Of a stretch of DNA of 64,000 nucleotides, positions 42,055 to 51,953 are shown in pieces; within the stretch, counting starts at the first letter, position 1; each line of letters begins with the position of its first letter. A program made the position numbers and the translations under genes. The stretch spans positions 136,030,749 through 136,094,748 of the forward strand of contig CM077011.1 of NCBI GenBank assembly GCA_039090855.1, read 5' to 3'. This stretch comes from Macrothele yani (lineage: Eukaryota > Arthropoda > Arachnida > Araneae > Macrothelidae). The notes under the pieces were generated by a model that saw only the letters and a program-made list of their open reading frames with translations, was not told the origin of the DNA and ran no database searches.

Positions 42055-42744
42055 TACAAGGCATATTTGGAAAGTAAGTACAGTTAGGCTATTGAACTTA
42101 AATGAGAATGTATTTGCAAAAAAAAATATTTTTATTAAATTTGCAATATTTAAAAATTACTTTTCTATGTAGTTTCTGCCATTATTGTGGCATTTATTGT
42201 AATAGAGCACCAGTTTTTGTATCCCCTCATCTTAGAACAAGGCTGCCTTTGAAAACAGCCAATTCTGCATTGCTCCTTTGTCATCAAAGAAACATCAGTC
42301 AGCAAAGAACTTCTTCAGATACAAGAACAGGTTAGTCATTTGGCACTAGGTCTGGGCTACAGGATGGGGTGTGTGTGTGGGGGTGTCATTTCCCCCAACC
42401 AAATGATGTGACGAGTTCTTTGTTGAACTGTCTGATCCATTTCCGCACCATTCCATCATTCATGGCAGTTTGACTGTAGACCTCACAAATCTGATGAATG
42501 TCAGCCACTTCCTTGCATTCACAAAATCACATTATGGACCTTATCTCACAGTCAGTGGGCTGCTCGATCTTCTCAAGCATATTAAATGTACAGTACAGCA
42601 CGCAAACAGGGTATAAGGTTTTCGTAATGGAGTATGTGGCTTGCCCATGAATGAGGGAAGTCGACACGCATGAGTGATATCACGGCTGTAGTGCCACAGC
42701 AAAAATATTCACAAATGGTGCTTACTTTTCGAATATGCCTCATA
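42055..42744 (-). mobile_element. HTH_48 mariner deletion derivative (690 bp)
   Basis: The left end GGCATATTTGGAAAGTAAG (42060) and the reversed right end GGCATATTCGAAAAGTAAG (42739) form a TIR with two mismatches, with TA just outside both. The interior holds the N-terminus and the C-terminus of a SETMAR-type mariner transposase on the minus strand, with the catalytic centre deleted. It lies inside LINE D. Confidence 0.8.
42156..42580 (-). pseudogene. Mariner (HTH_48) transposase remnant with internal deletion
   Basis: From the ATG at 42578-42580 it reads MLEKIEQPTDCEIRSIM, a stop, then CKEVADIHQICEVYSQTAMN and DGMVRKWIRQFNKE, the HTH_48 domain. The other end reads EGIQKLVLCYNKCHNNGRNY and IEK before a stop, the usual C-terminus of this family. 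Everything between, including the catalytic Asp residues, is missing. Confidence 0.78.
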
Positions 42745-43489
42745 GTTTTGTGTAGAACTCTTCTCAAAATTTCACCATTATTTCTTGCTTCTTTGCTGAG
42801 TGCCATAATCTGTTTTCTTTCATTAGTGAGATGTGCCTTTGTTTTCTTCAGGCATTTGTTGTCCTTATTAATTATTTTTACTAGTTCACAATTGAATTTC
42901 CTTATTCTATATACTTGTCAACCATTAGTTGACACATTGACATATAACCTGAGAAACAGGTTATATGTCAAAGTGCTCGTGGGAAACTTTCATCTTTGTT
43001 TAACATAGGGTTATTGTCATTGAATGCAATAGAATATTATAATACCAAGGTAAAAAACATATAAATGAAGACTGTTTACTCACTTTTTGGTTTTATGGAG
43101 TATTTCGGAAAATTAAACATTATTCGACGAAATCTTGAATTTTTTCTTGAATTTGTCGATAATCACTTCTTGTAGTGACTTTGTGATGATATTCATCTTG
43201 TTAAGTTGCAAAATGTGGGCAACATTTCTTCTTACTGAACAGTGATTCGGTTTGACCTTCGAATTGAAGTGAAACGATCTTGCTAGATATTCAATCTTGA
43301 TATATCCCATACATCGTTTCTTCTTGATAAATTAAAACTGGTCGGTGAGTCGTCATTGTAAAAAATAATATTTAAAATACTAAAATATTATACGTTCAAA
43401 CCTTTTAGTTGAAGGGAAGTTGATCAGATAAGAAATGTTCTGCCTTCACGATAGTTTGGACTTTGTTTCCCGCTGCACAAATATTCCCA

Positions 43490-43532
43490 GACTAGTTTCA
43501 ACTATCATTATTGTAGGCTTCTTCCGTGGGCT
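43490..43532 (-). ncRNA. Hammerhead-like motif, left arm of the 44-kb PLE dimer
   Basis: On the minus strand: CGGAAGAAG, a decayed stem (CCUACA...AUAGUU), then GAAACUAGU. The GAAAC strand is intact, but the first strand is altered (GGAAGAA for CUGAUGA). Its partner in the right arm has the better stem. Confidence 0.3.
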
Positions 43533-43673
43533 AAACAACGTGTTTCTCATTGTACCTGTTGTTCATCGGCCAACTATCTCACAATCCACAGGAAAACTGA
43601 AAAGTTCCACGTCGACCAAACCTTTTGTGCATTCAGATTTTAGTTTTATTGCACATTCTACGTCATGCGTGTG

Positions 43674-44367
43674 CTAGTTCTTGATTGGAACGTCCATATT
43701 TGCTCCCCATTTCAAATTATCTGGTGTCGCCATCTTCTGTACATCAATCAATTTAGTACTTATCTTGGTCTTAAACTTTTTATTTTGGGTTTTTTCTTGT
43801 TCTTTCTTCCTTTCTTGCTCAATGAGATATCTCCATACGTATGGAAGGTCCATTGGGTTGTTGTACTTACAATTTTTTTCTCTAGTTTTTTCAATCATAA
43901 CTGCCTCTGTTATTAAAATTTGGGCCTTAGTTTTATGTGATGTTATTAATTTAGCTTCCTGCTAATCACGGATTGCCTCCTTTTTCAATACAATGTTGTA
44001 TTAAAGATGTTTTCTTCCCAGTCTTGTTTTAAATCTTCTTTTGGTACTTACCTATGTACATTTTACTTGTTTCATTAAATCTCTCTGTATCAGTACGTTT
44101 TTTTGTTGGTATACAGTATACTCCTGCTTTATCTAGAATCGATCTGTTTTCGTTGCCTGTTGTTAATATGGTTTCGTTATCTATGATGGTCTCCGCTAGT
44201 ATCAAGTTTTCTTTCACGCATTCCTTCTTTAAAATATTCATAAGTGGAGGTATGTAGGGGAATTTACCTCCAAATTTTCTTTCTGTCTTGGGTTTAATGT
44301 TGGTGTTATTTATGGATTTTTTTGTATTTTTAAGTATTTCATTAATTAACTTTTTTTCTATATCCAA
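43674..44367 (-). pseudogene. PLE GIY-YIG endonuclease, left copy of the 44-kb dimer
   Basis: Minus frames read ENRSILDKAGVYCIPTKKRT, TERFNETSKMYIGKYQKK, then after a frameshift EKTREKNCKYNNPMDLPYVW. AGVYCI and MYIG are the two strands of the GIY-YIG motif. Part between them and the C-terminal end is out of frame. Confidence 0.72.
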
Positions 44368-44783
44368 ATTTCTTTGCTGTTTCAGTTATCCACTTGATTT
44401 CTGTAATCTCGTTTGTTCTATTGCTTGAGTGGGTTAAAGCTCTTCTTATATAATCAAGTGGATAACTGAAACAACAAAGAAATTTGGATATAGAAAAAGT
44501 TAATTGATGAAATACTTAAAAATACAAAAAATCCATAAATAACACCAACATTAAACCCAAGACAGAAAGAAAATTTGGAGGTAAATTCCCTACATACCTC
44601 CACTTACGAATATTTTAAAGAAGGAATGCGTGAAAGAAAACTTGATACTAGCGGAGACTTTTATAGATAACGAAACCATGTTGACAACAAGCAACGAAAA
44701 AAGATCAATTCTAGAAAAAGCAGGAGTATACTGCATACCAACAAGAAACTACTGATACAGAGAGATTTAATGAAACAAGTAAA

Positions 44784-45056
44784 ATGTACATAGAAAGTAC
44801 CAAAAGAAGATTTACAACAAGACTGGGAGAACACATATCTAACTGGAATAAAAAAGAAAAGAAAACATCTTTAATACAACATTGTATTGAAAAGGAGGCA
44901 ATCCCTGATTGTCAGGAAGCTAAATTAATAACATCGCATAAAACTAAGGCCCAAATGTTAACATCAGAGGCAGTTATGATTGAAAAAACTAGAGAAAAAA
45001 ATTGTAATTACAACAACCCAATGGACCTTTCCATACGCATGGAGATATCTCATTGA
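44784..45056 (+). pseudogene. PLE GIY-YIG endonuclease, right copy of the 44-kb dimer
   Basis: The frame reads MYIESTKRRFTTRLGEHISN, then KKTSLIQHCIEKEAIPDCQE and SEAVMIEKTREKNCNYNNPM. The YIG strand has become YIE. R (in RLGEH), the His of the EH pair and the Glu of SEAVMIEK fit the family pattern. Just upstream, AGVYCI-like codons remain at about 44720. Broken by a frameshift before the start. Confidence 0.75.
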
Positions 45057-45348
45057 GCAAGAAAGGAAGAAAGAACAAGAAAAAAGCCAAAATAAAAAGT
45101 TTTAAGACCAAGATAAGTACTAAATCGATTGATGTACGGAAGATGGCGACACTAGATAATTTGAAATCGGGAACAAATACGGACGTTCCAATCAAGAACT
45201 AGCACACACATGACGTAGAATGCACAATAAAACTAAAATCTGAATGCACAAAAGGTTCAGTCGACGTGGAACTTTCGAGTTATCCTGTGGATTGTGAGAT
45301 AGTTCGCCAATGAACAACAAGTACGATGAGAAACACATCGTTTAGCTC

Positions 45349-45384
45349 ATGGAAGAAGACTATGAGTATGATAGTCGAAACTAG
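45349..45384 (+). ncRNA. Hammerhead-like motif, right arm of the 44-kb PLE dimer
   Basis: UGGAAGAA is followed by the perfect stem GACUAU/AUAGUC closing loop GAGUAUG, then GAAACUAGU. Stem II and GAAAC are intact, but the CUGAUGA strand is altered, so self-cleavage is doubtful. Confidence 0.35.
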
Positions 45385-46439
45385 TCTGGGAATATTTGTG
45401 CAGTGGAAACAAAGTCCAAACTATCGTCAAGACAGAACATTTCTTACCTGATCGACTTCCCTTCAACTTAAAGGTTTGAACGTACAATATTTTAGTATTT
45501 TAAATATTATTTTTTACAACGACGACTCAATAGAAGAGTACTCACCCACCAGTTTTAACTTATCAAGTAGAAACGATGTATGGGATATTGTCAAGTTTGA
45601 ATATCTTGCAAGATTGTTTCACTTCAGTTCGAAGGTTAAACTGAATCACTGTTCATTAAGAAGAAATGTTGCCCACATTTTGCAACTTAACAAGATGAAT
45701 ATCGTCACGAAGTGACTACAAGAAATGATTATCCACAAATTCAAGATTTCATTGAATAATGTTTAATTTTCTGAAATACTCCATAAAACCAAAAAGTGAG
45801 TAACAGTCTTCATCTATATAATGATTTTTACCTTGGTATTATAATATTCTATTGCATTCAATGACAATAACCCTATGTTAAACAAAGATGAAAGTTTCCC
45901 TGCGAGCACTTTGACATATAAATGTGAGAAACAGTATACAATGTGTGAACTAATGGTTGACAAGTATACACAATATGGATTATAACCACGTAGTGAAGTT
46001 CAACACTCAAATGAGTTTGAAGAATTGTTTGAATGAATTTCCTTATGTCTTCAGTGATACTGTTTTGTACTGTCAGATAAGAGTTTTGTATATTTCGAAG
46101 TTCCATTATCATGCAAAATATATCTAAGCAAAAAAGCATTTCTCACAGATTTATTATATACTTGTAAATGGCAGAGCTGTCTTGTTTTAATAATGTTGTG
46201 TTGGTATGCTGGCTGAACTATAACTCAGGAAACCCATGATTTTATGTATTACACAGGACATTTTAATTAAGAAACCTTTTATTTTGAAAATGTATTTGAA
46301 ACTTGCTTACGTAAATGTATTACAAAAAATGTTTGAAACAGCTGCATTTGACTTTCATACAAATTTGCACGATAACACAATGTTGCTGAGACAAGTAAAG
46401 TTTATAATGTTCTCTTTATTTGCCAGATTGGTTTCAAAA

Positions 46440-46545
46440 ACATCTGGCTAAGCTGTTCTCTGAGATTCAGAGGTTAGCTCCACAAAGACATACAAACTAC
46501 CGGATAAATTTTTAACTGATTATTTACTTACTGTTGCGTATCAAA
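46440..46545 (-). repeat. 3' end of the second LINE family, solo
   Basis: The reverse complement matches 15598-15700 over about 100 bp ('GAAGTTTGATACG', 'TTTGTGGAG.TAACCTCTGAATCTCAGAGAACAG'). That segment follows the ORF of the LINE at 12862-15600, so this is a severely 5'-truncated copy or an independent repeat. Confidence 0.6.
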
Positions 46546-46546
46546 C

Positions 46547-48320
46547 TTCTCCATTTTTTTTTCTTGAGGCCTATGGTTTTTGTTCTTTCAAAAACATAGA
46601 TCTTAAGAAAAAAAAAAAAATGAGGCATGGTAAAGTTGGACCCTCATGGAGGCCACAAGAGCTTTCTAATAATTCACGCATTCCTTGAAAGTTGATGCAA
46701 TCTCTCACTGCCAATAATAGTGTATGTCACCTTGCAGGAAATAATCTTGGTGAAACTTAAGTGTCTTCCAGTTTATTACTGAAAATGTTGAAAATCCATA
46801 TGTTGTTCTCAGAATTCAGTGTCTCCAAGAAAATAGTTCCTGTGATTCTCACCATGCACCAACTTAAAACCTGTTCAAGCATCTTCCTGTGAACTAACTA
46901 CACAATATTTTTAGCATACAGATCGACTTAAAACCATAGATTTAGATTTCTGAATGTTTATCCTCATTCTGTATAAATACATGAATTGAGGATGGCTTTT
47001 TAACAACAAATGACTTTAGTACTTGCATGGGTAACCTTTCTCATCTGCAGCCTGAAATTTGACATCGTAGGGATGCTATGAACCAGCTGGTTCACTTTCT
47101 TTACACAAGAGATATAAACCTCTGCCAATTTACTGAAATCGGAAAAATGTAGATTTTTTTACCATGATCATAATGATATAAACTCCCCTTTCTTGACTTT
47201 AATGAAATGTCCAAACATCCCAACAAACATGTAACATTACTTTTAAGTTTAGAAAAGAAAAAAAAAGCTGTGGATTTTGTGAAAGAAAGTCTTCATTATT
47301 TATGTAGAACAAGGTCATGGTTTTAGCAATTAGATGTGCGTGAATTACCAGTTTTTCTGTTAAATACATATCTCATTAACATCATAAAACTTGAAATATA
47401 CATTCATTTAGCTCCCAGGGTTTCTGCACCTCTTGAAATTTAAGGAGTACTTCCTGCTTTAGGGCAGTGTAATTTTCCAAGTTTTCTGATGTGGTATGTA
47501 ATGAATAGAAAAACTGGTACCATAATTTGGGCATATCTGATTGCTAAAACTGTAAAAAAGAAAGCTAATATTATACTCTAGTACTTCATGGTTCAATTGC
47601 AACATCTTTTGTATCACTGTAAGTTTTGTATTTTTTTCAAGAGATCAACTGTTACAATAAATGCTATCGGGTGTAACTTACCACAGCAGTAATTACTTTC
47701 CTCCATTTTGCCTTCCTGTCTCCTTCCAGTATAACACCATTGCACATGTGCATTTATCACTATAATGTAATTGTTCCCCCCTCAAAAAAGAAAAAGAAAT
47801 GAAAAAAATCATGTTGTATTCAAATTATATGAAAAATTCTGTATTCTTCTGTGTCACTAGTAAGCACTTTCAAATACTGTAGCAATCTTTGTGCCAGTAG
47901 AAAAGAAATTGTTCTGAATGTGCAGGCATTTTGTACACTAGTAAAAAGAAACAGGGTGCAGATGTGGAAGCATTTTTTGTACCGTTGGAAATCTAAGCCA
48001 AACTGAAATATTCTTTAAAAAATTAGAAACCACACGCTAATAGTGTAATCTTGGCAGCTGAAATGTGTTTGTTTAATACCAAGATCTTCCCACAACTGGA
48101 TAAATGTGCTCAAATAATGCCCATAAATTGCATTTTCATATGATTCAAATTTTCACTCGAAACCATCAGGGGGCATAATGTTCCTGGAGCTGGAAATTAT
48201 GTTTTGCATTTGAAATAAGCAAGTAATGAGTTTCAAGCTCAAAATAATGCAAATTCATTTATCTCTCAGGGTTTGTATGTTTTCTGGATGATGATGACGG
48301 GCAAAACACGTAACAATATA
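46547..48320. other. Intergenic stretch
   Basis: AT-rich, with no recognisable gene. 'CTGGATGATGATGACGGGCAAAAC' type sequence near 48275-48305 may be a degraded PLE 3' motif. Confidence 0.4.
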
Positions 48321-48394
48321 AACAAATAAAGGTAACTTGATCACGCTAGTTACGTTAAATGAAAAACTTTTACAACAAAGTTCATAAGTTGGGA

Positions 48395-48427
48395 CCTTTC
48401 GACCTTATCTTAGGTCTTCATCACACC
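48395..48427 (-). ncRNA. Hammerhead-like motif, left arm of the 48.5-kb PLE
   Basis: On the minus strand: GUGAUGA, A, stem GACCU/AGGUC with loop AAGAUA, then GAAAGG. It matches the hammerhead core except that the first C is G. Confidence 0.42.
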
Positions 48428-48471
48428 AATGGAGGACTAAGATTGTTGCCAGATTCTACATTTGAATTTTT

Positions 48472-48696
48472 TTATTTTTGTTGCCAAAACTTAGAATTGA
48501 TCTCCAGATCATCGGAATGTAGAGAGGAGATCCGAAATTGCAAGTCATTGAGTTGAAAATTTTTCAGGCTTTCACGGTAACGGAGGGCAAAATGATTGTC
48601 AAAAGAAGCAATTTGTTTTGCTTTGTTCCAGCGGGGAACTGCAGATGTGTCTTCCATTGTCAAAATAGACAAGGCTGTATTAGGATTGGCTTTCAA
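48472..48696 (-). pseudogene. PLE GIY-YIG endonuclease C-terminus
   Basis: The frame reads ALSILTMEDTSAVPRWNKAK and QIASFDNHFALRYRESLKNF. It is homologous to LSLLTMADTSAISLWSNTKK ... NRYALRFRESLEIL of the dimer at 27.9 kb, so both belong to related PLEs. The YIG part is missing. Confidence 0.7.
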
Positions 48697-48763
48697 AACA
48701 TCTTAGAAAATATTGAAAAAATTCAAATGTAGAATCTGGGAACAATCTTAGTCCTCCATTGGC

Positions 48764-48796
48764 GTGATGAAGACCTAAGATAAGGTCGAAAGCTCC
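48764..48796 (+). ncRNA. Hammerhead-like motif, right arm of the 48.5-kb PLE
   Basis: GUGAUGA, A, stem GACCU/AGGUC with loop AAGAUA, then GAAAGC: identical in structure to the left-arm motif. Conservation of stem and loop in both arms suggests the GUGAUGA form was present before the dimer arose. Confidence 0.42.
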
Positions 48797-48959
48797 CAAC
48801 TTACGAACTTTGTTGCAAAAGTTTTTCATTTAACGTAACTAGCGTGATCAAGTTACCTGTATTTGTCTTCAGGAATTTAAGGACTCTTTAAAATGGGACT
48901 TTTTCTCTTTATTTTCCCTCAAATTCCTGGAAAAGTCCTTAAATTTAATTTTGACTCCT

Positions 48960-49290
48960 GAAAATTACACACATATGAGACTGAAGAAGAAAATAAAAAG
49001 CTGAACTTTTTAACTGAATGAATAATCAAAATGCACCAAGGAAGTGTGAATATAACACAGCATGAACAAGATGGAACTGTTCACTGTAATTTATTAACAC
49101 AAATATTTAACTAGAGCACACCACTGTATTCACAGTATAAAATCACTGAATTCAAAGCAAAACCATAGCTTCAAAAACAGTGCCCCCCCCCCTTGTTTTG
49201 CTGTTGTACTTACTAGAATATCAGCTAAAGTTTCCTCTTGCAAGCAAGCCTTGTTTTCTTTTCAGCAAGTTCAACAGCCGTATTTGTTAT
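48960..49290. other. Intergenic stretch
   Basis: Nothing recognised apart from AAGGACT/AAGTCC motifs at about 48870-48960 like those of the hAT-like element family at 8.8-11.6 kb. Confidence 0.4.
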
Positions 49291-49350
49291 AAGTTGAGAG
49301 TTCTAAATCCGTTTTAATGGTGTAGAATAATAAAGTAAACAGACAGCAAG

Positions 49351-49381
49351 CTTTCACCACTCATGGGTGGTTTCATCAGGC
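49351..49381 (-). ncRNA. Hammerhead-like motif with intact core
   Basis: On the minus strand: CCUGAUGA, A, stem ACCAC/GUGGU (5 perfect pairs) with loop CCAUGA, then GAAAGC. Both conserved strands are intact. With 29561-29590 it is the best candidate for activity, although the extra A before stem II departs from the canonical core. Confidence 0.5.
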
Positions 49382-49412
49382 ATAACTGAGATAAATGTTT
49401 ATCTCAGTTATG

Positions 49413-49443
49413 CCTGATGAAGCTACCTCTGAGTGGTGAAAGC
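49413..49443 (+). ncRNA. Hammerhead-like motif, right arm
   Basis: CCUGAUGA, AGCU, then ACC...GGU with GAAAGC. The stem is weakened relative to the left arm (AGCUACC for AACCACC). Confidence 0.4.
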
Positions 49444-49483
49444 TTGCTGTTTGTTTACTTTATTATTCTACACCATTAAAACA

Positions 49484-50900
49484 TACCCTGCTGGCCATTA
49501 AAATAGCAACACCAAGAAGGACAAAAGATAAGATAGCCAAACTGAATTTATTTATACCTTATACGTAGTACAAGGATGAAGTGATTAAAATTTAAGGTAA
49601 TTTGGATGCATAGAACGGACAAAAATCGGTACAGAGAATAGCCACCATGGGCATAAATAACTGCTGCTAGACGGCTCGGCATAGAGTCTAAGAGACTCTG
49701 GATGTCACCTTGGGGTATTGCATTCCATGAGGCTTTAATTCCGTGCCAGAGTTCACCTACTGTAATTGCCGGTGGTGGTTGTCGGGCCACTCGCTCCGCG
49801 ACCAGGGACCAGACGTTTTCAGTAGGCGAAAGATCTGGTGATCGTGCCGGCCAAGGGAGTAGTGGAACATGCTGGGCATCAAGGAAATGTCGGATGTTGC
49901 CTGAGACGCGTGGGCGCGCATTGCCCTGTTGATACGTAGCCACCCGGAGGCCCTGAACATATGGAACAACCACAGGCTCTAAAACCTTGGAGATGTAACG
50001 CTGGCTGTTCAAATTTCCGGCTATGCATACTAGATGCATGCGGGATGCATATCCAATGGCACCCTATACCATTACTCCAGGTGCTGGGCTGGTATGACAC
50101 TGCAAAATGCAAGACTCCAGGAGCCAGTCCCCACAGTGGCGCCAGACACAGAAACGGCCATCATGGTGCTGGATGCAAAAGCGGGATTCGTCTGAAAAGA
50201 CGATGTCGTGTTATTCCCAAGTCCATCTGCATCGTTCAGCGCACTATTGGTGTCTCAGATGCCTGTGCTGTAGAGGTAAGTACAGCAATGGGCGCCGTGC
50301 AAACAAACAGTCCGTGCCGCTGCAAATGACGTCGCACCTTACGTCTGGATACTTGTTGTTGTGCCGCACAGCCTAATTGGTGAGCTAGGGTCCATGATGT
50401 GCTGATTCGATCCCTAAGAGCAGTTGCGCACAACATGTCTATCCTCTCGGGCATTGGTGTGTTGGGCCGTTGTGATCCTTCCCATCACTTCGTCATACCC
50501 TCCTGGACCCATCGATTCCAAATTAGCATCACAGTGGTCAGATTTCACCCAATGTGAGCACCAGTTTCGCTGCACGATATAATTCACAGTCTCGGTATGC
50601 TATGATTCTGCCGCGATCGAATTTGTACACGTGTTGCGAAGCGTTCTGTCTTCTTACACGAGGCATCCTGAGACCTTCTGCATGAAAAAACCATGTGCAC
50701 ACACAATTCCACTATGGAAAACCAGCTCTCTAATCTCCCATCTTATACTGTTTCTAGGTGGCGTTACAGGCGCAAATGATTTGCATCTGCGCTGCACTGC
50801 TAATCATTTGCTTGCCCTACCATGCTGTACGCATCATGCAAATTCTAGGTTTGTCGGATGCTTCCTTCTTGGTGTTGCTATTTTAATGGCCAGCAGTGTA
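49484..50900 (-). mobile_element. Tc1-like element, full length, dead
   Basis: The left end (TACCCTGCTGGCCATTAAAA) and the reversed right end (TACACTGCTGGCCATTAAAA) continue to ...TAGCAACACCAAGAAGGA, a ~38-bp TIR with about one mismatch, bounded by TA. Length is 1.42 kb. The high TIR identity suggests a fairly recent insertion. Confidence 0.92.
49548..50666 (-). pseudogene. Tc1-like transposase, frameshifted, second Asp lost
   Basis: From 50666 it reads MPRVRRQNASQHVYKFDRGR and IIAYRDCELYRAAKLVLTLG. Breaks follow; later PERIDMLCATALRDR, QQQVSRRKVRRHLQRHGLF and, in the C-terminal frame, NLNSQRYISKVLEPVVVPYV, TYQQGNARPRVSGN, LLPWPARSPDLSPTENVWSL and DSMPSRLAAVIYAHGGYSLY. The usual QQDNARPH motif is QQGNARPR, so the second catalytic Asp is Gly. 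The third motif (SPDLSPTENVW) retains Glu. It is inactive for several reasons. Confidence 0.85.
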
Positions 50901-50930
50901 TTTAGAATTCGACTTATGATCATTTTGGTG

Positions 50931-51290
50931 TAATCTGCTCGATTCTTATTACTTTAGCCATATTTGTCGTTTACTGACTAAGTAACATTTGCACAGCATC
51001 CATTGCAAATTAAATTTTTCTTTCTGCGGATGTCTTTCCCTTCCCATTTCTTCATTGTTGCTTTTTTTAATGCCCTCAGAGGACAATAATTTCATCATCA
51101 TGCTAAAAGAACTTTCAGCCTGAGGATGATGAATGCATGATGTCCGAGCTTTAACTATTTTAGATAAATGGTGTAATTTCGAGGACGCATACTTTGGAAC
51201 ACAGTGCACCAGTTCTTACAAATTTTCCAACTTCGTCACTTCTGTTTTCAGAAATTTCCTTTCTTATCAAGCTTAAACGAACACATTTAT
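50931..51290. other. Intergenic stretch
   Basis: Nothing firm. 'CCTGAGGATGATGAATG...GTCCGAGC' near 51118-51155 has a weak resemblance to the PLE 3' motif. Confidence 0.3.
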
Positions 51291-51296
51291 GACGGA

Positions 51297-51950
51297 AAAT
51301 AATGTTTAACACTGGAGAATGAGAATATCACAACAAAAAATATAATTTATGATTATGGGAGAAATCTTCACACCATCGAACTTCCGTTTTTGAAAAAAAA
51401 CCCCTCCTGTTTTCAAGTTGAAATACAAGTATTTATCAAATAAAATGATATTTAACAACAATACTGGGCAGAAGGAATGTCTTATGAAAAAATTACATTT
51501 ATGAGAGAAATCTTTGCTTCATCCAACTTACATTTTTGCAAACTTTTCCTACATTTTTAGGTTGAAGTACAGATATTAACAAAATAAGATGGTATCTAAC
51601 AACAGTGATGGAAAGAAGGAATATCGCTAGAAAATAAAAACGACTACAGGAGAAATCTTCACTCCGCCTGCCTTTCGCTTTTGAAATTTTTGAAAGATGT
51701 AATTCTGTCCTCCAACAGAAAATGACACCACTACCAAATTCCCAAAAATTCTATTCAGTTGTACATCGATCTTTTGAATGACACTGATAACGGAAATGGT
51801 GGAATTCCTACAATCCGCGGAAGGATCTGATGCCTGAAGGTTATAGGGAAATTTTTGCACCATCTTCCGTTTTCGTAAAGTGTTACCTACAGTTTCAAGC
51901 TGAAATACAAACATATACATAATAAATTGATATCTAACAACAACACTGGA
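51297..51950. repeat. Diverged ~120-bp tandem repeats
   Basis: The blocks '(g)gGAGAAATCTTcactcc..c.aacTt.cgtTTTtg' and 'aggTtgAAgTACAaaTATttAtcAAaTAaaaTGaTATcTAACAACA' recur at about 51358-51465, 51500-51606, 51649-51690 and 51845-51945, and again at about 53455-53590 beyond the LTR-like insertion. Identity is low to moderate. Confidence 0.55.
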
Positions 51951-51953
51951 CTG

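Larger units (their letters stand above)
42906..46033. mobile_element. Inverted PLE dimer, 3.1 kb, with perfect 13-bp target duplication
   Basis: Two PLE 3' halves of about 1.5 kb are joined 5' to 5' at about 44440, left copy minus, right copy plus. TGAATTTCCTTAT lies exactly at 42893-42905 and 46034-46046. LINE D sequence continues across this point, proving the target was a single uninterrupted LINE. The right arm is about 60 nt longer at its 3' end than the left. The arms contain GIY-YIG modules and hammerhead-like motifs but no RT palm. Confidence 0.88.
40605..46075 (-). mobile_element. RTE-like LINE copy D, old, split by two insertions
   Basis: The (CAT)n tail at about 40604-40612 and LINE sequence at 40612-41612, 42755-42905 and 46034-46075 align in order with copies B and C. 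They are separated by about 1.1 kb at 41613-42755 (a mariner derivative plus unassigned DNA, with roughly 90 nt of LINE lost) and by the PLE dimer at 42906-46033. The 5' end is truncated near 46075, in the region before the RT. It is much more diverged than copies A-C. Confidence 0.8.
48322..48872 (-). mobile_element. Inverted PLE remnant
   Basis: The left arm (about 48322-48485) and right arm (about 48722-48872) are inverted copies of a PLE 3' UTR with a hammerhead-like motif; AGGTAACTTGATCACGCTAG begins the left arm. Between them the left copy continues into coding sequence on the minus strand. Tail-out topology is the same as in the other dimers, but the right copy is cut to about 150 bp. 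Confidence 0.75.
49297..50930. mobile_element. Short inverted PLE-type repeat split by a Tc1 element
   Basis: The core 49313-49482 is a palindrome with ~80-bp arms (TTTTAATGGTGTAGAATAATA and its complement at the ends, loop near 49398). Each arm contains a hammerhead-like motif. The outer sequence 'AGTTCTAAAT' left of 49312 reappears inverted as ATTTAGAATT just right of the Tc1 at 50901, so the Tc1 landed within the right arm. No coding part remains. Confidence 0.6.

Noticed and set aside
51118..51155. Hammerhead-like CCTGAGGATGATG...GTCCGAGC
   Set aside because: The stem does not pair well, GAAA is absent, and there is no adjoining PLE coding sequence.
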